From Pantoea eucalypti (GTDB taxonomy: Bacteria > Pseudomonadota > Gammaproteobacteria > Enterobacterales > Enterobacteriaceae): a stretch of DNA of 64,000 nucleotides. The notes under the pieces were generated by a model. The model ran no database searches. It was not told the origin of the DNA and saw only the letters and a list, made by a program, of their open reading frames with translations. The stretch covers positions 434,001 to 498,000 of the forward strand of contig NZ_CP045721.1 of the NCBI RefSeq assembly GCF_009646115.1, in the 5' to 3' direction. A program made the translations under genes and the position numbers. Positions 53,434 to 61,482 of this stretch are shown here, in pieces (within the stretch, counting starts at the first letter, position 1; the number at the start of each line of letters is the position of its first letter).

Positions 53434-54996
53434 ATGCTTTTACGCTCATCCACACAGGCGGCTCTGGATCTCGCGCCAGCCTCCAACGCCAGCGGTGCCG
53501 AAACGGCCATTTTTAACGATCAGCAACTGGCGGCCTGGTCGCAGCAGACTCAGGAAGTGCTAACGCTGATGACGCGCACCGTTACCGGCGTAGAGAAGCC
53601 CTTCAGCGGCATTCTTCCCCACGAACTGGCGGCGGAGTTCAGCGAGGTCGATCTCGATCACCCACTCGGCAACAACGAGGATGCACTGACCGAGCTGAGC
53701 CAGCTCTATCTTCGTGACGCCGTCTGGTTTCACCATCCTAAATACCTGGCGCACCTGAACTGCCCGGTGGTGCTGCCCTCGCTGATGGCAGAGCAGATTA
53801 TGGCGGCAGTCAACAGCTCGGTCGATACCTGGGATCAGAGCGCAGGTGGCACCCTGATTGAGCAGAAGGTGATCGACTGGACGCTTGGCCGTATTGGTCT
53901 GCCAGCCGGTTCGGATGGGATCTTCACCAGCGGCGGTACCCAATCCAACCTGATGGCAATGCTGCTGGCGCGTGACAGCTGGTGTGCCGCACATCATCCG
54001 GGACATTTGATTAAGCATCGTGGCCTGCCTGAAACTGCCTCGAAATGGCGGGTGTTTACCTCGAAACTCAGTCACTTCAGCATTCAGAAATCGATGGCGA
54101 TTCTGGGACTGGGCTATGACGCGGTTATCGCCGTCGATCACGATGACCATTACCGCATGGACGCGGGATGTCTGGCACAGGAGATCGCGCGTTGCCGCAG
54201 TGAAGGGCTGATCCCGATTGCGGTGGTCGCCACCAGCGGCACCACAGACTTTGGCAGCATCGATCCACTGCCGGAAATCGCCCGTCTCTGTGACGATTAC
54301 GGTTTATGGATGCACGTTGACGCCGCGTATGGCTGTGGCCTGCTGGTCTCTGAAAATCATCGTTCCCGCCTGAATGGCATTGAGCGCGCGGACTCCGTGA
54401 CCGTTGATTATCACAAATCGTTCTTCCAGACCGTCAGCTGTGGCGCCTTCTTTGTGCGGGACAGCCAGAATCTGAAGCATGTCACGCACCATGCGGACTA
54501 CCTCAATCCGCTCAGCGCCCAGCAGGAAGGCACGCCGAATCTGGTCAACAAAAGCATTCAGACCACCCGCCGTTTTGATGCGCTGAAAATGTGGCTGACA
54601 CTGCGCGTCATGGGCCCGGCGGCGCTGGGTGATGCCTTCGATACCCTGATCGATCTGACACAGGCTGCGCACCAGCTATTAACGGCGCATCCGGCCATTG
54701 AAGTGCTGCACGCGCCTGAGCTGACTACCCAGATTTTCCGCTACATTCCCGGCAAACATGCCAGTGACGCGCAGATCGACGAGATCAACGCCGCCATCCG
54801 TAAAGCGCTATTCCGTTCCGGTAATGCGGTGATTGCCGGAACCAAAGTGGATGGACGTCAGTATCTGAAATTCACCCTGTTAAATCCCACTACCACCATT
54901 GCCGACCTCGAAGATGTGTTGAGCCTGATTGCGCATTACGGCCGCGAACAGGTTCGTGCCTCTGCGCTGAGCGCGGCTAATCAGGGAGCGATCTGA
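53434..54996 (+). CDS. dfoJ: Lysine decarboxylase for desferrioxamine synthesis
   Basis: 520 residues of the PLP group II decarboxylase family (DesA/DfoJ). The PLP lysine is K328 in VDYHKSFF; the PLP-stacking and phosphate regions are GGTQSN near 167 and the Asp in HVDAAYG near 295. It converts lysine to cadaverine, the first step of hydroxamate siderophores of the ferrioxamine type. First gene of dfoJAC; dfoA starts one base after its stop. Confidence 0.9.
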   Translation: MLLRSSTQAALDLAPASNASGAETAIFNDQQLAAWSQQTQEVLTLMTRTVTGVEKPFSGILPHELAAEFSEVDLDHPLGNNEDALTELSQLYLRDAVWFHHPKYLAHLNCPVVLPSLMAEQIMAAVNSSVDTWDQSAGGTLIEQKVIDWTLGRIGLPAGSDGIFTSGGTQSNLMAMLLARDSWCAAHHPGHLIKHRGLPETASKWRVFTSKLSHFSIQKSMAILGLGYDAVIAVDHDDHYRMDAGCLAQEIARCRSEGLIPIAVVATSGTTDFGSIDPLPEIARLCDDYGLWMHVDAAYGCGLLVSENHRSRLNGIERADSVTVDYHKSFFQTVSCGAFFVRDSQNLKHVTHHADYLNPLSAQQEGTPNLVNKSIQTTRRFDALKMWLTLRVMGPAALGDAFDTLIDLTQAAHQLLTAHPAIEVLHAPELTTQIFRYIPGKHASDAQIDEINAAIRKALFRSGNAVIAGTKVDGRQYLKFTLLNPTTTIADLEDVLSLIAHYGREQVRASALSAANQGAI

Positions 54997-54997
54997 A

Positions 54998-56290
54998 ATG
55001 AATAATCCTGTTTACGATTTTATTGGCATCGGCATTGGCCCTTTCAACCTGAGCCTGGCCTGTCTGAGTGAGCCGGTTGAGGGATTAAACGGTATTTTCC
55101 TGGATGAGAATCCCGGCTTTGACTGGCACACCGGCATGATGCTGGAAAACGCCCATCTGCAGACGCCGTTTATGGCCGACCTGGTGACACTTGCCGATCC
55201 GACCAGCCCGTACAGCCTGCTTAACTACATGAAGGAGAAAGGAAAACTATACTCTTTTTATATCCGTGAAGACTTCTTCCTGATGCGCAAAGAGTATAAC
55301 CAGTACTGTCAGTGGGCCAGCTCGCGTCTGTCTAATCTGCGCTGGAACAGCCATGTGGAGTATGTCAGCTACGATGAAGCGGCCGGCATTTATCACCTCC
55401 AGGTGACCGACACCCGAAGCGGAGAGAAACAGCGCTATCAGGCGCGTCATCTGGTGCTCGGCACCGGGCCAAAAGCCTGGATGCCGGCGTGCAGCCAGCC
55501 GCACCGCCAGCGCCTGACCCACTCCAGCCATTATCTCGCCAATAAAGCGGAGTTGCAGCAGAAGCGTTCAATTACCGTGCTGGGTAGCGGCCAGAGCGCA
55601 GCGGAAATCTACTACGATCTGCTGACCGATATCGACCGCTTTGGCTATCAGCTCAACTGGATCACCCGCGCGCCGCGCTTCTATCCGCTGGAGTACACCA
55701 AGCTGACGCTGGAGATGACCTCGCCGGAGTGGGTGGACTATTTCCACGCCCTGCCCGCCAGCACACGTGACGAGCTGAATGCCCGTCACAAGAATCTCTA
55801 CAAGGGAATTAACAGCAGCTTAATCAATGACATTTACGACCTGATGTATGTGAAGCAGCTCGACGGCGATCTCAACGTCAATCTCTTTACTCACTCGGCG
55901 CTGACCGCGATGCGCTGGCTGCCACAGGGCGAATTCGAACTGACGCTGCATCAGGAAGAGCAGGATTGCACCTTCACCCGTCGCACCGAAGGACTGGTGA
56001 TGGCGACCGGTTATCACTACCAGCCACCGATGTTTTTAGAGGGTATCCACGCCCGCCTGCGCTGGGATGACAAAGGCCGCTATGACGTTCAGCGCAACTA
56101 CAGCATCGATCATCACAATCAGATCTTCGTGCAGAACGCCGAACTGCATACCCACGGTTTTGTCACGCCGGATCTCGGCATGGCCTGCTACCGCAACTCA
56201 GTCCTGCTGCGTGAACTGACCGGACGCGAGGTGTATCCCATCGAGCGTCAGATCGCCTTCCAGACTTTCCCGGCTAAATCGGAGCACTGA
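54998..56290 (+). CDS. dfoA: Cadaverine N-hydroxylase
   Basis: 430 residues of the lysine/ornithine N-monooxygenase family (IucD, AlcA, DesB). FAD site GIGIGPFNLSLA near 11, substrate-side PFMADLVTLADPTSPYSLLNYM near 63, NADPH site VLGSGQSAAEIYYDL near 195, and the C-terminal GYHYQPPMF ATGYH motif. It hydroxylates cadaverine to N-hydroxycadaverine with O2 and NADPH. Tightly packed between dfoJ and dfoC. Confidence 0.92.
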   Translation: MNNPVYDFIGIGIGPFNLSLACLSEPVEGLNGIFLDENPGFDWHTGMMLENAHLQTPFMADLVTLADPTSPYSLLNYMKEKGKLYSFYIREDFFLMRKEYNQYCQWASSRLSNLRWNSHVEYVSYDEAAGIYHLQVTDTRSGEKQRYQARHLVLGTGPKAWMPACSQPHRQRLTHSSHYLANKAELQQKRSITVLGSGQSAAEIYYDLLTDIDRFGYQLNWITRAPRFYPLEYTKLTLEMTSPEWVDYFHALPASTRDELNARHKNLYKGINSSLINDIYDLMYVKQLDGDLNVNLFTHSALTAMRWLPQGEFELTLHQEEQDCTFTRRTEGLVMATGYHYQPPMFLEGIHARLRWDDKGRYDVQRNYSIDHHNQIFVQNAELHTHGFVTPDLGMACYRNSVLLRELTGREVYPIERQIAFQTFPAKSEH

Positions 56291-56291
56291 G

Positions 56292-58646
56292 ATGAGTTCA
56301 CCAATACTGTTCAGGGCCGATCGTCCCGCAGGCCAGTTTACCCTGAGACCGATCCTTGAGCGCGATGCGTCACTCATCCACAGCTGGGTCACCCGTGATT
56401 ACGCGCGCTTCTGGGGCATGCAGCAGCAGAGTCTGGAACAGGTCGCGGCGTTTTATCAGACGCTGACCGCATCCAATCCTCATGCCGCGCTGATTGGCTG
56501 CTGCAATGACAAGCCCATCTGCCTGATTGAGTGTTATCGCGCCCGCGACGACGAGGTCGGCACGTTTTATCCGGCCGCGCCTGATGATTACGGCATGCAC
56601 ATTCTGATTGCCCCGGCCAGCCAGCCAATCAAAGCCTTTAGCTGGCAGGTCTTCACGCTGGTGATGGACTACATGTTCAGCCGCCCCGAGGTAAACCGTG
56701 TCGTGGTAGAGCCGGACGTACGCAATGAAAAAATCCACGTGCTGAATAAACGCGCCGGATTCCGCTATCAGCACACCATCGACATGGGCCATAAAACCGC
56801 CTGGCTGGCCTTTTGCCAGCGGGACGATTATCAACACGCGTTACTGCAGGAGTCGCAGACCATGAATACCTCCGCTTCACTGACCGACGGCACACATCTG
56901 ACGGGCGACAACTGGACACAGGCCAACCGCATGCTGATCCGCAAAGCGATTGCCGAGTTCACGCATGAAAAAATCATCACGCCGCAGGCATCGCAGGATG
57001 GCAGCTATCAACTGGCGGTGCCGGGCGGTGAAGCAACGTACCATTTCCAGGCGGCGCGGCTGGCGCTGGATCACTGGGAAATCGACGCGAAGTCACTACG
57101 CAAGCAGGAGAACGGTCGCGATCTGCCGCTGGATGCGCTGAAGTTTATTGTGGAATTCAATGGCGAGATTGGCATTCCGCAGGCGTTGCTGGCGACCTAT
57201 ATGGAGGAGATCAGCAGCACACTGTGCAGCAGCGTGTATAAACTTCAGAAGAATAATCCCGACAGCCAGGCGCTGGTCTCAGCCGATTTCCAGACCGTGG
57301 AAGCGGCAATGACCGAAGGCCATCCCTGCTTCGTCGCTAACAACGGACGTATCGGTTTCGATGCGCAGGATTATCTGGCCTATGCGCCGGAAGCCGCCGC
57401 GCCCGTACACCTTATCTGGGTCGCTGTTCACCGCCGCAATGCCCATTTCTCCAGCCTTAGCGGGCTGAGTTATGAACAGTTGATGCGTGATGAGCTGGGC
57501 GACACCACCCTGGAACACTTCAATACGCAGCTGGTGAATAAAGGGCGGGCGGTTGAGGACTATATCCTGATGCCTGTGCATCCGTGGCAGTGGCAGAACA
57601 AACTGCTGACCGTGTTTGCGGCGGACATCGCTAATCACGATATTGTTTATCTTGGCAGCGGCGACGATGCTTATCAGGCGCAGCAGTCCATCCGCACCTT
57701 CTTTAATCGCAGCCAGCCTTCTAAGCGTTATGTGAAAACCGCACTGTCGGTGCTGAACATGGGCTTTATGCGCGGTCTGTCACCCTACTATATGGCGACA
57801 ACGCCTGCTATTAACGGCTGGCTGGAACAGCTGGTGGCGGGGGATGCGTGGCTTCAACGCTGTGATTTCCGTATCCTGCGCGAAGTCGCTTCCGTCGGCT
57901 ATCACAACCGCTATTACGAGCAGGCGATCAAAGGCGATTCCGCCTACAAAAAGATGTTTGCAGCGCTGTGGCGGGATAATCCCGCGGCCAGCCTGCAACC
58001 TGGCCAGCGTCTGATGACCATGGCCTCATTCCTGCACGTTGATCACCATCAGCAGGCTCTGCTGCCTGCACTGATTGCCGACTCCGGTTTGCCGGCGAAG
58101 CAGTGGATTGATCGCTATCTCACCTGCTACCTCAGCCCGCTGCTGCACTGCTTCTATCAGCATGACCTGGTGTTTATGCCGCATGGTGAAAACCTGATCA
58201 TGCTGCTGGAGAACAACGTGCCAGTCAGTGCTTACATGAAGGATATCGGCGAAGAGATTGCCGTGATGAACCCGGATGCCGTGCTGCCGGAGGGTGTTCA
58301 GCGCCTGGCGGTGGATGTGCCGGAGAACCTCAAATTACTGTCGATCTTTACCGATGTATTTGACTGCATCTTCCGCTTTATCAGCGCGATTCTGCATCAG
58401 TCAGGAACGCTGCCGGAAGAGGATTTCTGGCAGACGGTGGCGCAATGCGTGAAGGATTATCAGCAGGCGCACCCCGAGCATGCCACTAAGTTCGCCCGTT
58501 ATGACATGTTTGCGCCGGAGTTTACCCGCTCCTGTCTGAACCGCCTGCAACTGGCGAATAATCAGCAGATGATCAACCTTGCCGATCCCGCCGAGAATCT
58601 GAAGTTCGCGGGTACGCTGGTCAACCCGATTGCCCGCTGGCGCTAA
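56292..58646 (+). CDS. dfoC: Fused acyltransferase and NIS synthetase of desferrioxamine synthesis
   Basis: 784 residues joining two enzymes. The N-terminal 170 residues are an AlcB/IucB-type GNAT acyltransferase (ERDASLIHSWVTRDYARFWGM, then HILNKRAGFRYQHTIDMGHKTA). From about 195 on is an IucA/IucC NIS synthetase (HPCFVANNGRIGFDAQDYLAYAPE near 340, MPVHPWQWQ near 423, and the catalytic MPHGENLIMLLENN near 625). In many species these are separate genes (desC, desD). It acylates N-hydroxycadaverine with succinyl-CoA and then joins and cyclises the units. Met192 marks the old join. Confidence 0.92.
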   Translation: MSSPILFRADRPAGQFTLRPILERDASLIHSWVTRDYARFWGMQQQSLEQVAAFYQTLTASNPHAALIGCCNDKPICLIECYRARDDEVGTFYPAAPDDYGMHILIAPASQPIKAFSWQVFTLVMDYMFSRPEVNRVVVEPDVRNEKIHVLNKRAGFRYQHTIDMGHKTAWLAFCQRDDYQHALLQESQTMNTSASLTDGTHLTGDNWTQANRMLIRKAIAEFTHEKIITPQASQDGSYQLAVPGGEATYHFQAARLALDHWEIDAKSLRKQENGRDLPLDALKFIVEFNGEIGIPQALLATYMEEISSTLCSSVYKLQKNNPDSQALVSADFQTVEAAMTEGHPCFVANNGRIGFDAQDYLAYAPEAAAPVHLIWVAVHRRNAHFSSLSGLSYEQLMRDELGDTTLEHFNTQLVNKGRAVEDYILMPVHPWQWQNKLLTVFAADIANHDIVYLGSGDDAYQAQQSIRTFFNRSQPSKRYVKTALSVLNMGFMRGLSPYYMATTPAINGWLEQLVAGDAWLQRCDFRILREVASVGYHNRYYEQAIKGDSAYKKMFAALWRDNPAASLQPGQRLMTMASFLHVDHHQQALLPALIADSGLPAKQWIDRYLTCYLSPLLHCFYQHDLVFMPHGENLIMLLENNVPVSAYMKDIGEEIAVMNPDAVLPEGVQRLAVDVPENLKLLSIFTDVFDCIFRFISAILHQSGTLPEEDFWQTVAQCVKDYQQAHPEHATKFARYDMFAPEFTRSCLNRLQLANNQQMINLADPAENLKFAGTLVNPIARWR

Positions 58647-58672
58647 GCGTTACACTGTCACTCTGATTTAAT

Positions 58673-58697
58673 GCGGTCACTTCGGTGGCCGCTTTTT
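58673..58697 (+). terminator. TTCG-loop terminator between dfoC and dfoS
   Basis: GCGGTCAC-TTCG-GTGGCCGC with one G-T pair, followed by TTTTT. It lies 27 bases after the dfoC stop and 26 before the dfoS start. It would let dfoS be less expressed than dfoJAC or be driven by its own promoter. Confidence 0.8.
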
Positions 58698-58722
58698 AAT
58701 GGTTATATTGCAGGTATTCATC

Positions 58723-59949
58723 ATGGCTTCTTTTCTGCCGGTGGCGCAACTGACCCGCCGACATCTGATCTTTCCGCTCTCGCTGGTGTTATTCGAGTTC
58801 GCCACCTATATCGCCCATGACATGATCCAGCCCGGCATGCTGCTGGTGACACAGGAATTTAAGGTCGGGCCTGAATGGGTCTCTACCTCGCTGACCGCCT
58901 ATCTGGCGGGTGGCATTCTGCTGCAGTGGCTGCTTGGACCGCTCTCGGATCGGATCGGGCGGCGTCCGGTGCTGCTCAGCGGCGTGGCGTTTTTTATGCT
59001 CTCCTGCATCGCGACCCACTGGGTACAGAGTATTGAACAGTTCATCCTGCTGCGGTTTCTTCAGGGGATGAGCCTCTGCTTTATCGGGGCGGTAGGTTAC
59101 GCGGCGATACAGGAGGCGTTCACAGAGTCGCTCAGCATTAAAATGATGGCGCTGATGGCCAACGTCGCCCTGCTGGCCCCACTGGCCGGGCCGCTGGCGG
59201 GCGCAGCTTTTCTTACCGTGGGAGAATGGCGCACCCTGTTCTGGTTGATTGGGGCTGTCGCGGCGCTGGCGCTGGCCGGGCTGTGGTATGCCATGCCTGA
59301 AACGGCGGGCGATCGTCAGACACCGCTGTCACTGCGTTCGATTATTGGCGGTTATGCCTTATTGCTAAAAGAACCACAGGTGATGCGCGGCTCGCTGGCG
59401 ATCGGGCTGGTCACCGTGCCCTGCATTGCCTGGGTAGCATTGTCGCCCGTGATTTTGATCCACGGTGCGCAACTGAGCCGCATCGACTATGCGCTGTTAC
59501 AGCTGCCGGTTTTTGCCGCCATGATTGCAGGTAATCTGACTCTGGGTCGATTATCCAGCCGTCTGCCCATTGAACAGCCTGTAAGACTCGGTGCATGGCC
59601 TGTGGTCTGCGGACTGACCATTGCAGCGATCGCCACCATGATTAACCGAGACAGCTATCTGTGGCTGACTGCCGGAATGAGTCTCTACGGTTTTGGCACC
59701 GGACTGGTCAACGCCGGACTCTATCGCATGACGCTTTTTTCCAGCCGCGCAGGCAAAGGCAGCGTGGCAGCGATGCTTGGGATGGTGAGCATTCTGATCA
59801 TTGCACTCGGCATTGAAGCCGCCAAAACCGCGTATTTCAGCTTCGGCAACGGTGGTTTTAGCATAGTGAATCTGATCTGCGGTCTGCTATGGCTGGGTCT
59901 GGTCAGCGCATTCCTGCGTGCAGGACAGCGAAAATTATGCGCGGAGTAG
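58723..59949 (+). CDS. dfoS: MFS siderophore exporter
   Basis: 408 residues with 12 predicted membrane helices. Motif A reads GPLSDRIGRRPVLL near 75, motif C-like PLAGPLAGA near 155. It is of the drug:H+ antiporter class used to export desferrioxamine in Pantoea. The start at 58723 is the first with a plausible ribosome site; an upstream ATG at 58699 sits inside the terminator T run. Confidence 0.85.
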   Translation: MASFLPVAQLTRRHLIFPLSLVLFEFATYIAHDMIQPGMLLVTQEFKVGPEWVSTSLTAYLAGGILLQWLLGPLSDRIGRRPVLLSGVAFFMLSCIATHWVQSIEQFILLRFLQGMSLCFIGAVGYAAIQEAFTESLSIKMMALMANVALLAPLAGPLAGAAFLTVGEWRTLFWLIGAVAALALAGLWYAMPETAGDRQTPLSLRSIIGGYALLLKEPQVMRGSLAIGLVTVPCIAWVALSPVILIHGAQLSRIDYALLQLPVFAAMIAGNLTLGRLSSRLPIEQPVRLGAWPVVCGLTIAAIATMINRDSYLWLTAGMSLYGFGTGLVNAGLYRMTLFSSRAGKGSVAAMLGMVSILIIALGIEAAKTAYFSFGNGGFSIVNLICGLLWLGLVSAFLRAGQRKLCAE

Positions 59950-60165
59950 TCATTACCCTGTTGTAAAAAAATTGCGGGATGGCAAAACAGTGTTTGTCAT
60001 TCCGCACGCTCAGAACACTGATTAAATCCCCTTCACTTCCGCATTGATTTTATTCAGATAAGCTTCGACCAAATCGTTACTTTATCTGCGTGTTGCGTCA
60101 TTCGATGATGATTGCGCCTGCTGAGGCAATGGATAAATCTTTTATGCCGGAAACACAGGGATACC

Positions 60166-61305
60166 ATGACTTTGCCTTTAACTGAACAACTGGTGCAGTG
60201 GCGTCGCGAACTGCACCAGCATCCTGAACTTTCGAATCATGAATATGCCACTACGGAACGGATTACACGCTGGCTGGAACAGGCAGGAATCCGGCTGAAG
60301 CCGCTGGGGCTGAAAACCGGCGTCGTGGCAGAAATCGGTCATGGCGAACCGCTGATCGCCCTGCGCGCGGATATTGATGCGTTACCGATTGAAGAAACCA
60401 CCGAGCGACCGTGGCGATCACAGCAGCCGGGCGTGATGCACGCCTGTGGTCACGACGTTCACAGCGCCGTGATGCTCGGTGTGGCGTTGCAACTGAAACA
60501 GCAGGAAGAGACGCTGCCTGGCCGGGTGCGGATTCTGTTTCAGCCCGCCGAAGAGACTTTTAATGGCGCGCGTCAGCTGATTGAAGCCGGTGCGCTGGAA
60601 GGCGTTCAGGCAATATTCGGCCTGCACAATGCGCCTGACCTGCCGCTGGGCATGCTTCAGAGCCGGGCGGGTGCGTTTTATGCCAACGTCGACCGCTTTG
60701 TGATCCGCATTGAGGGCAAAGGCGCGCATGCCGCACGACCGCAGGAGGGGATCGATTCGATCGTGATTGCCAGTCATATCGTGACGGCACTGCAGACCCT
60801 GCCGAGCCGGGTATTCAGCTCGCTGGAAACGGTGGTGCTGAGCGTAACGCGCTTTACCGCCGGTAATACCTGGAACGTGCTGCCGCAAAGCGTTGAGCTT
60901 GAGGGCACCCTACGCACTCACAACGGCGAGATTCGGGCGCAGATCCCGCACCGCATGCGGTCACTGATTCAGGGTATCGCCGCCGGGTTTGGTGCGACCG
61001 CAGAACTGGAGTGGACCGAGGGACCGCCGGCCCTGATTAATACGCCAGGCTGGGTGGATGTTGCTCTGGACGTTGCCCAACAGAGTGGCTATCTCGCGGA
61101 GCATGCGGAGTCGCCGCAGATGGGCGGAGAAGATTTTGCCTTCTATCTGCAACAGGTGCCGGGCGCGTTTGTCAGCATCGGCAGTGCCAGCCAGTTTGGG
61201 CTGCATCATGCCGCCTTCGATCCGGATGAAGCGCTGATTGGTCCGGCGGTGGCGTACTTCACCCAGCTGGTACCGCGTGCGTTGCAGATTGTGGCGGCGC
61301 AATGA
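60166..61305 (+). CDS. M20 family amidohydrolase, second copy
   Basis: 379 residues, paralogous to the amidohydrolase at 46949-48100: ALRADIDALPIEE, MHACGHDVHSAVML, QPAEETFNGARQ, GKGAHAARPQEGIDSI, GGEDFAFYLQQ. Metal ligands are conserved, so it should hydrolyse N-acyl amino acids or related amides. It follows the dfo genes with about 220 bases between, and may process siderophore or amino-acid products, or be a separate gene. CAGGGA precedes the ATG at 60166. Confidence 0.85.
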   Translation: MTLPLTEQLVQWRRELHQHPELSNHEYATTERITRWLEQAGIRLKPLGLKTGVVAEIGHGEPLIALRADIDALPIEETTERPWRSQQPGVMHACGHDVHSAVMLGVALQLKQQEETLPGRVRILFQPAEETFNGARQLIEAGALEGVQAIFGLHNAPDLPLGMLQSRAGAFYANVDRFVIRIEGKGAHAARPQEGIDSIVIASHIVTALQTLPSRVFSSLETVVLSVTRFTAGNTWNVLPQSVELEGTLRTHNGEIRAQIPHRMRSLIQGIAAGFGATAELEWTEGPPALINTPGWVDVALDVAQQSGYLAEHAESPQMGGEDFAFYLQQVPGAFVSIGSASQFGLHHAAFDPDEALIGPAVAYFTQLVPRALQIVAAQ

Positions 61306-61412
61306 CGAAAAAAGGAATGCCGGTGACGGGTGACATCGCATTTCAGGAGCGGCCTGAAGCGATTGTGGTGGAGTCCACTGAAGGTTTTAACCTGGCACTA
61401 CGTTTTACCTGA
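61302..61412 (+). CDS. 36-codon ORF coupled to the amidohydrolase
   Basis: ATG at 61302 overlaps the amidohydrolase stop (ATGA) and the frame runs 36 codons to TGA at 61410-61412. The sequence has no recognisable domain (…GDIAFQERPEAIVVESTEGFNLALRFT). The ribosome site is weak. It could be a real small coupled gene or a chance frame. Confidence 0.3.
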   Translation: MTKKGMPVTGDIAFQERPEAIVVESTEGFNLALRFT

Positions 61413-61430
61413 GTGCTGACCTGTTATGTT

Positions 61431-61462
61431 GTGAAAAACGCCTCAAATGAGGCGTTTTTCAC
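61431..61462. terminator. Bidirectional terminator between the amidohydrolase and fhuE
   Basis: GTGAAAAACGCCTCA (61431-61445) and TGAGGCGTTTTTCAC (61448-61462) form a perfect 15-bp stem with A/T-rich ends giving T runs on both strands. It ends both convergent transcripts. Confidence 0.88.
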
Positions 61463-61482
61463 AGGCGTTACAACGATACAAA

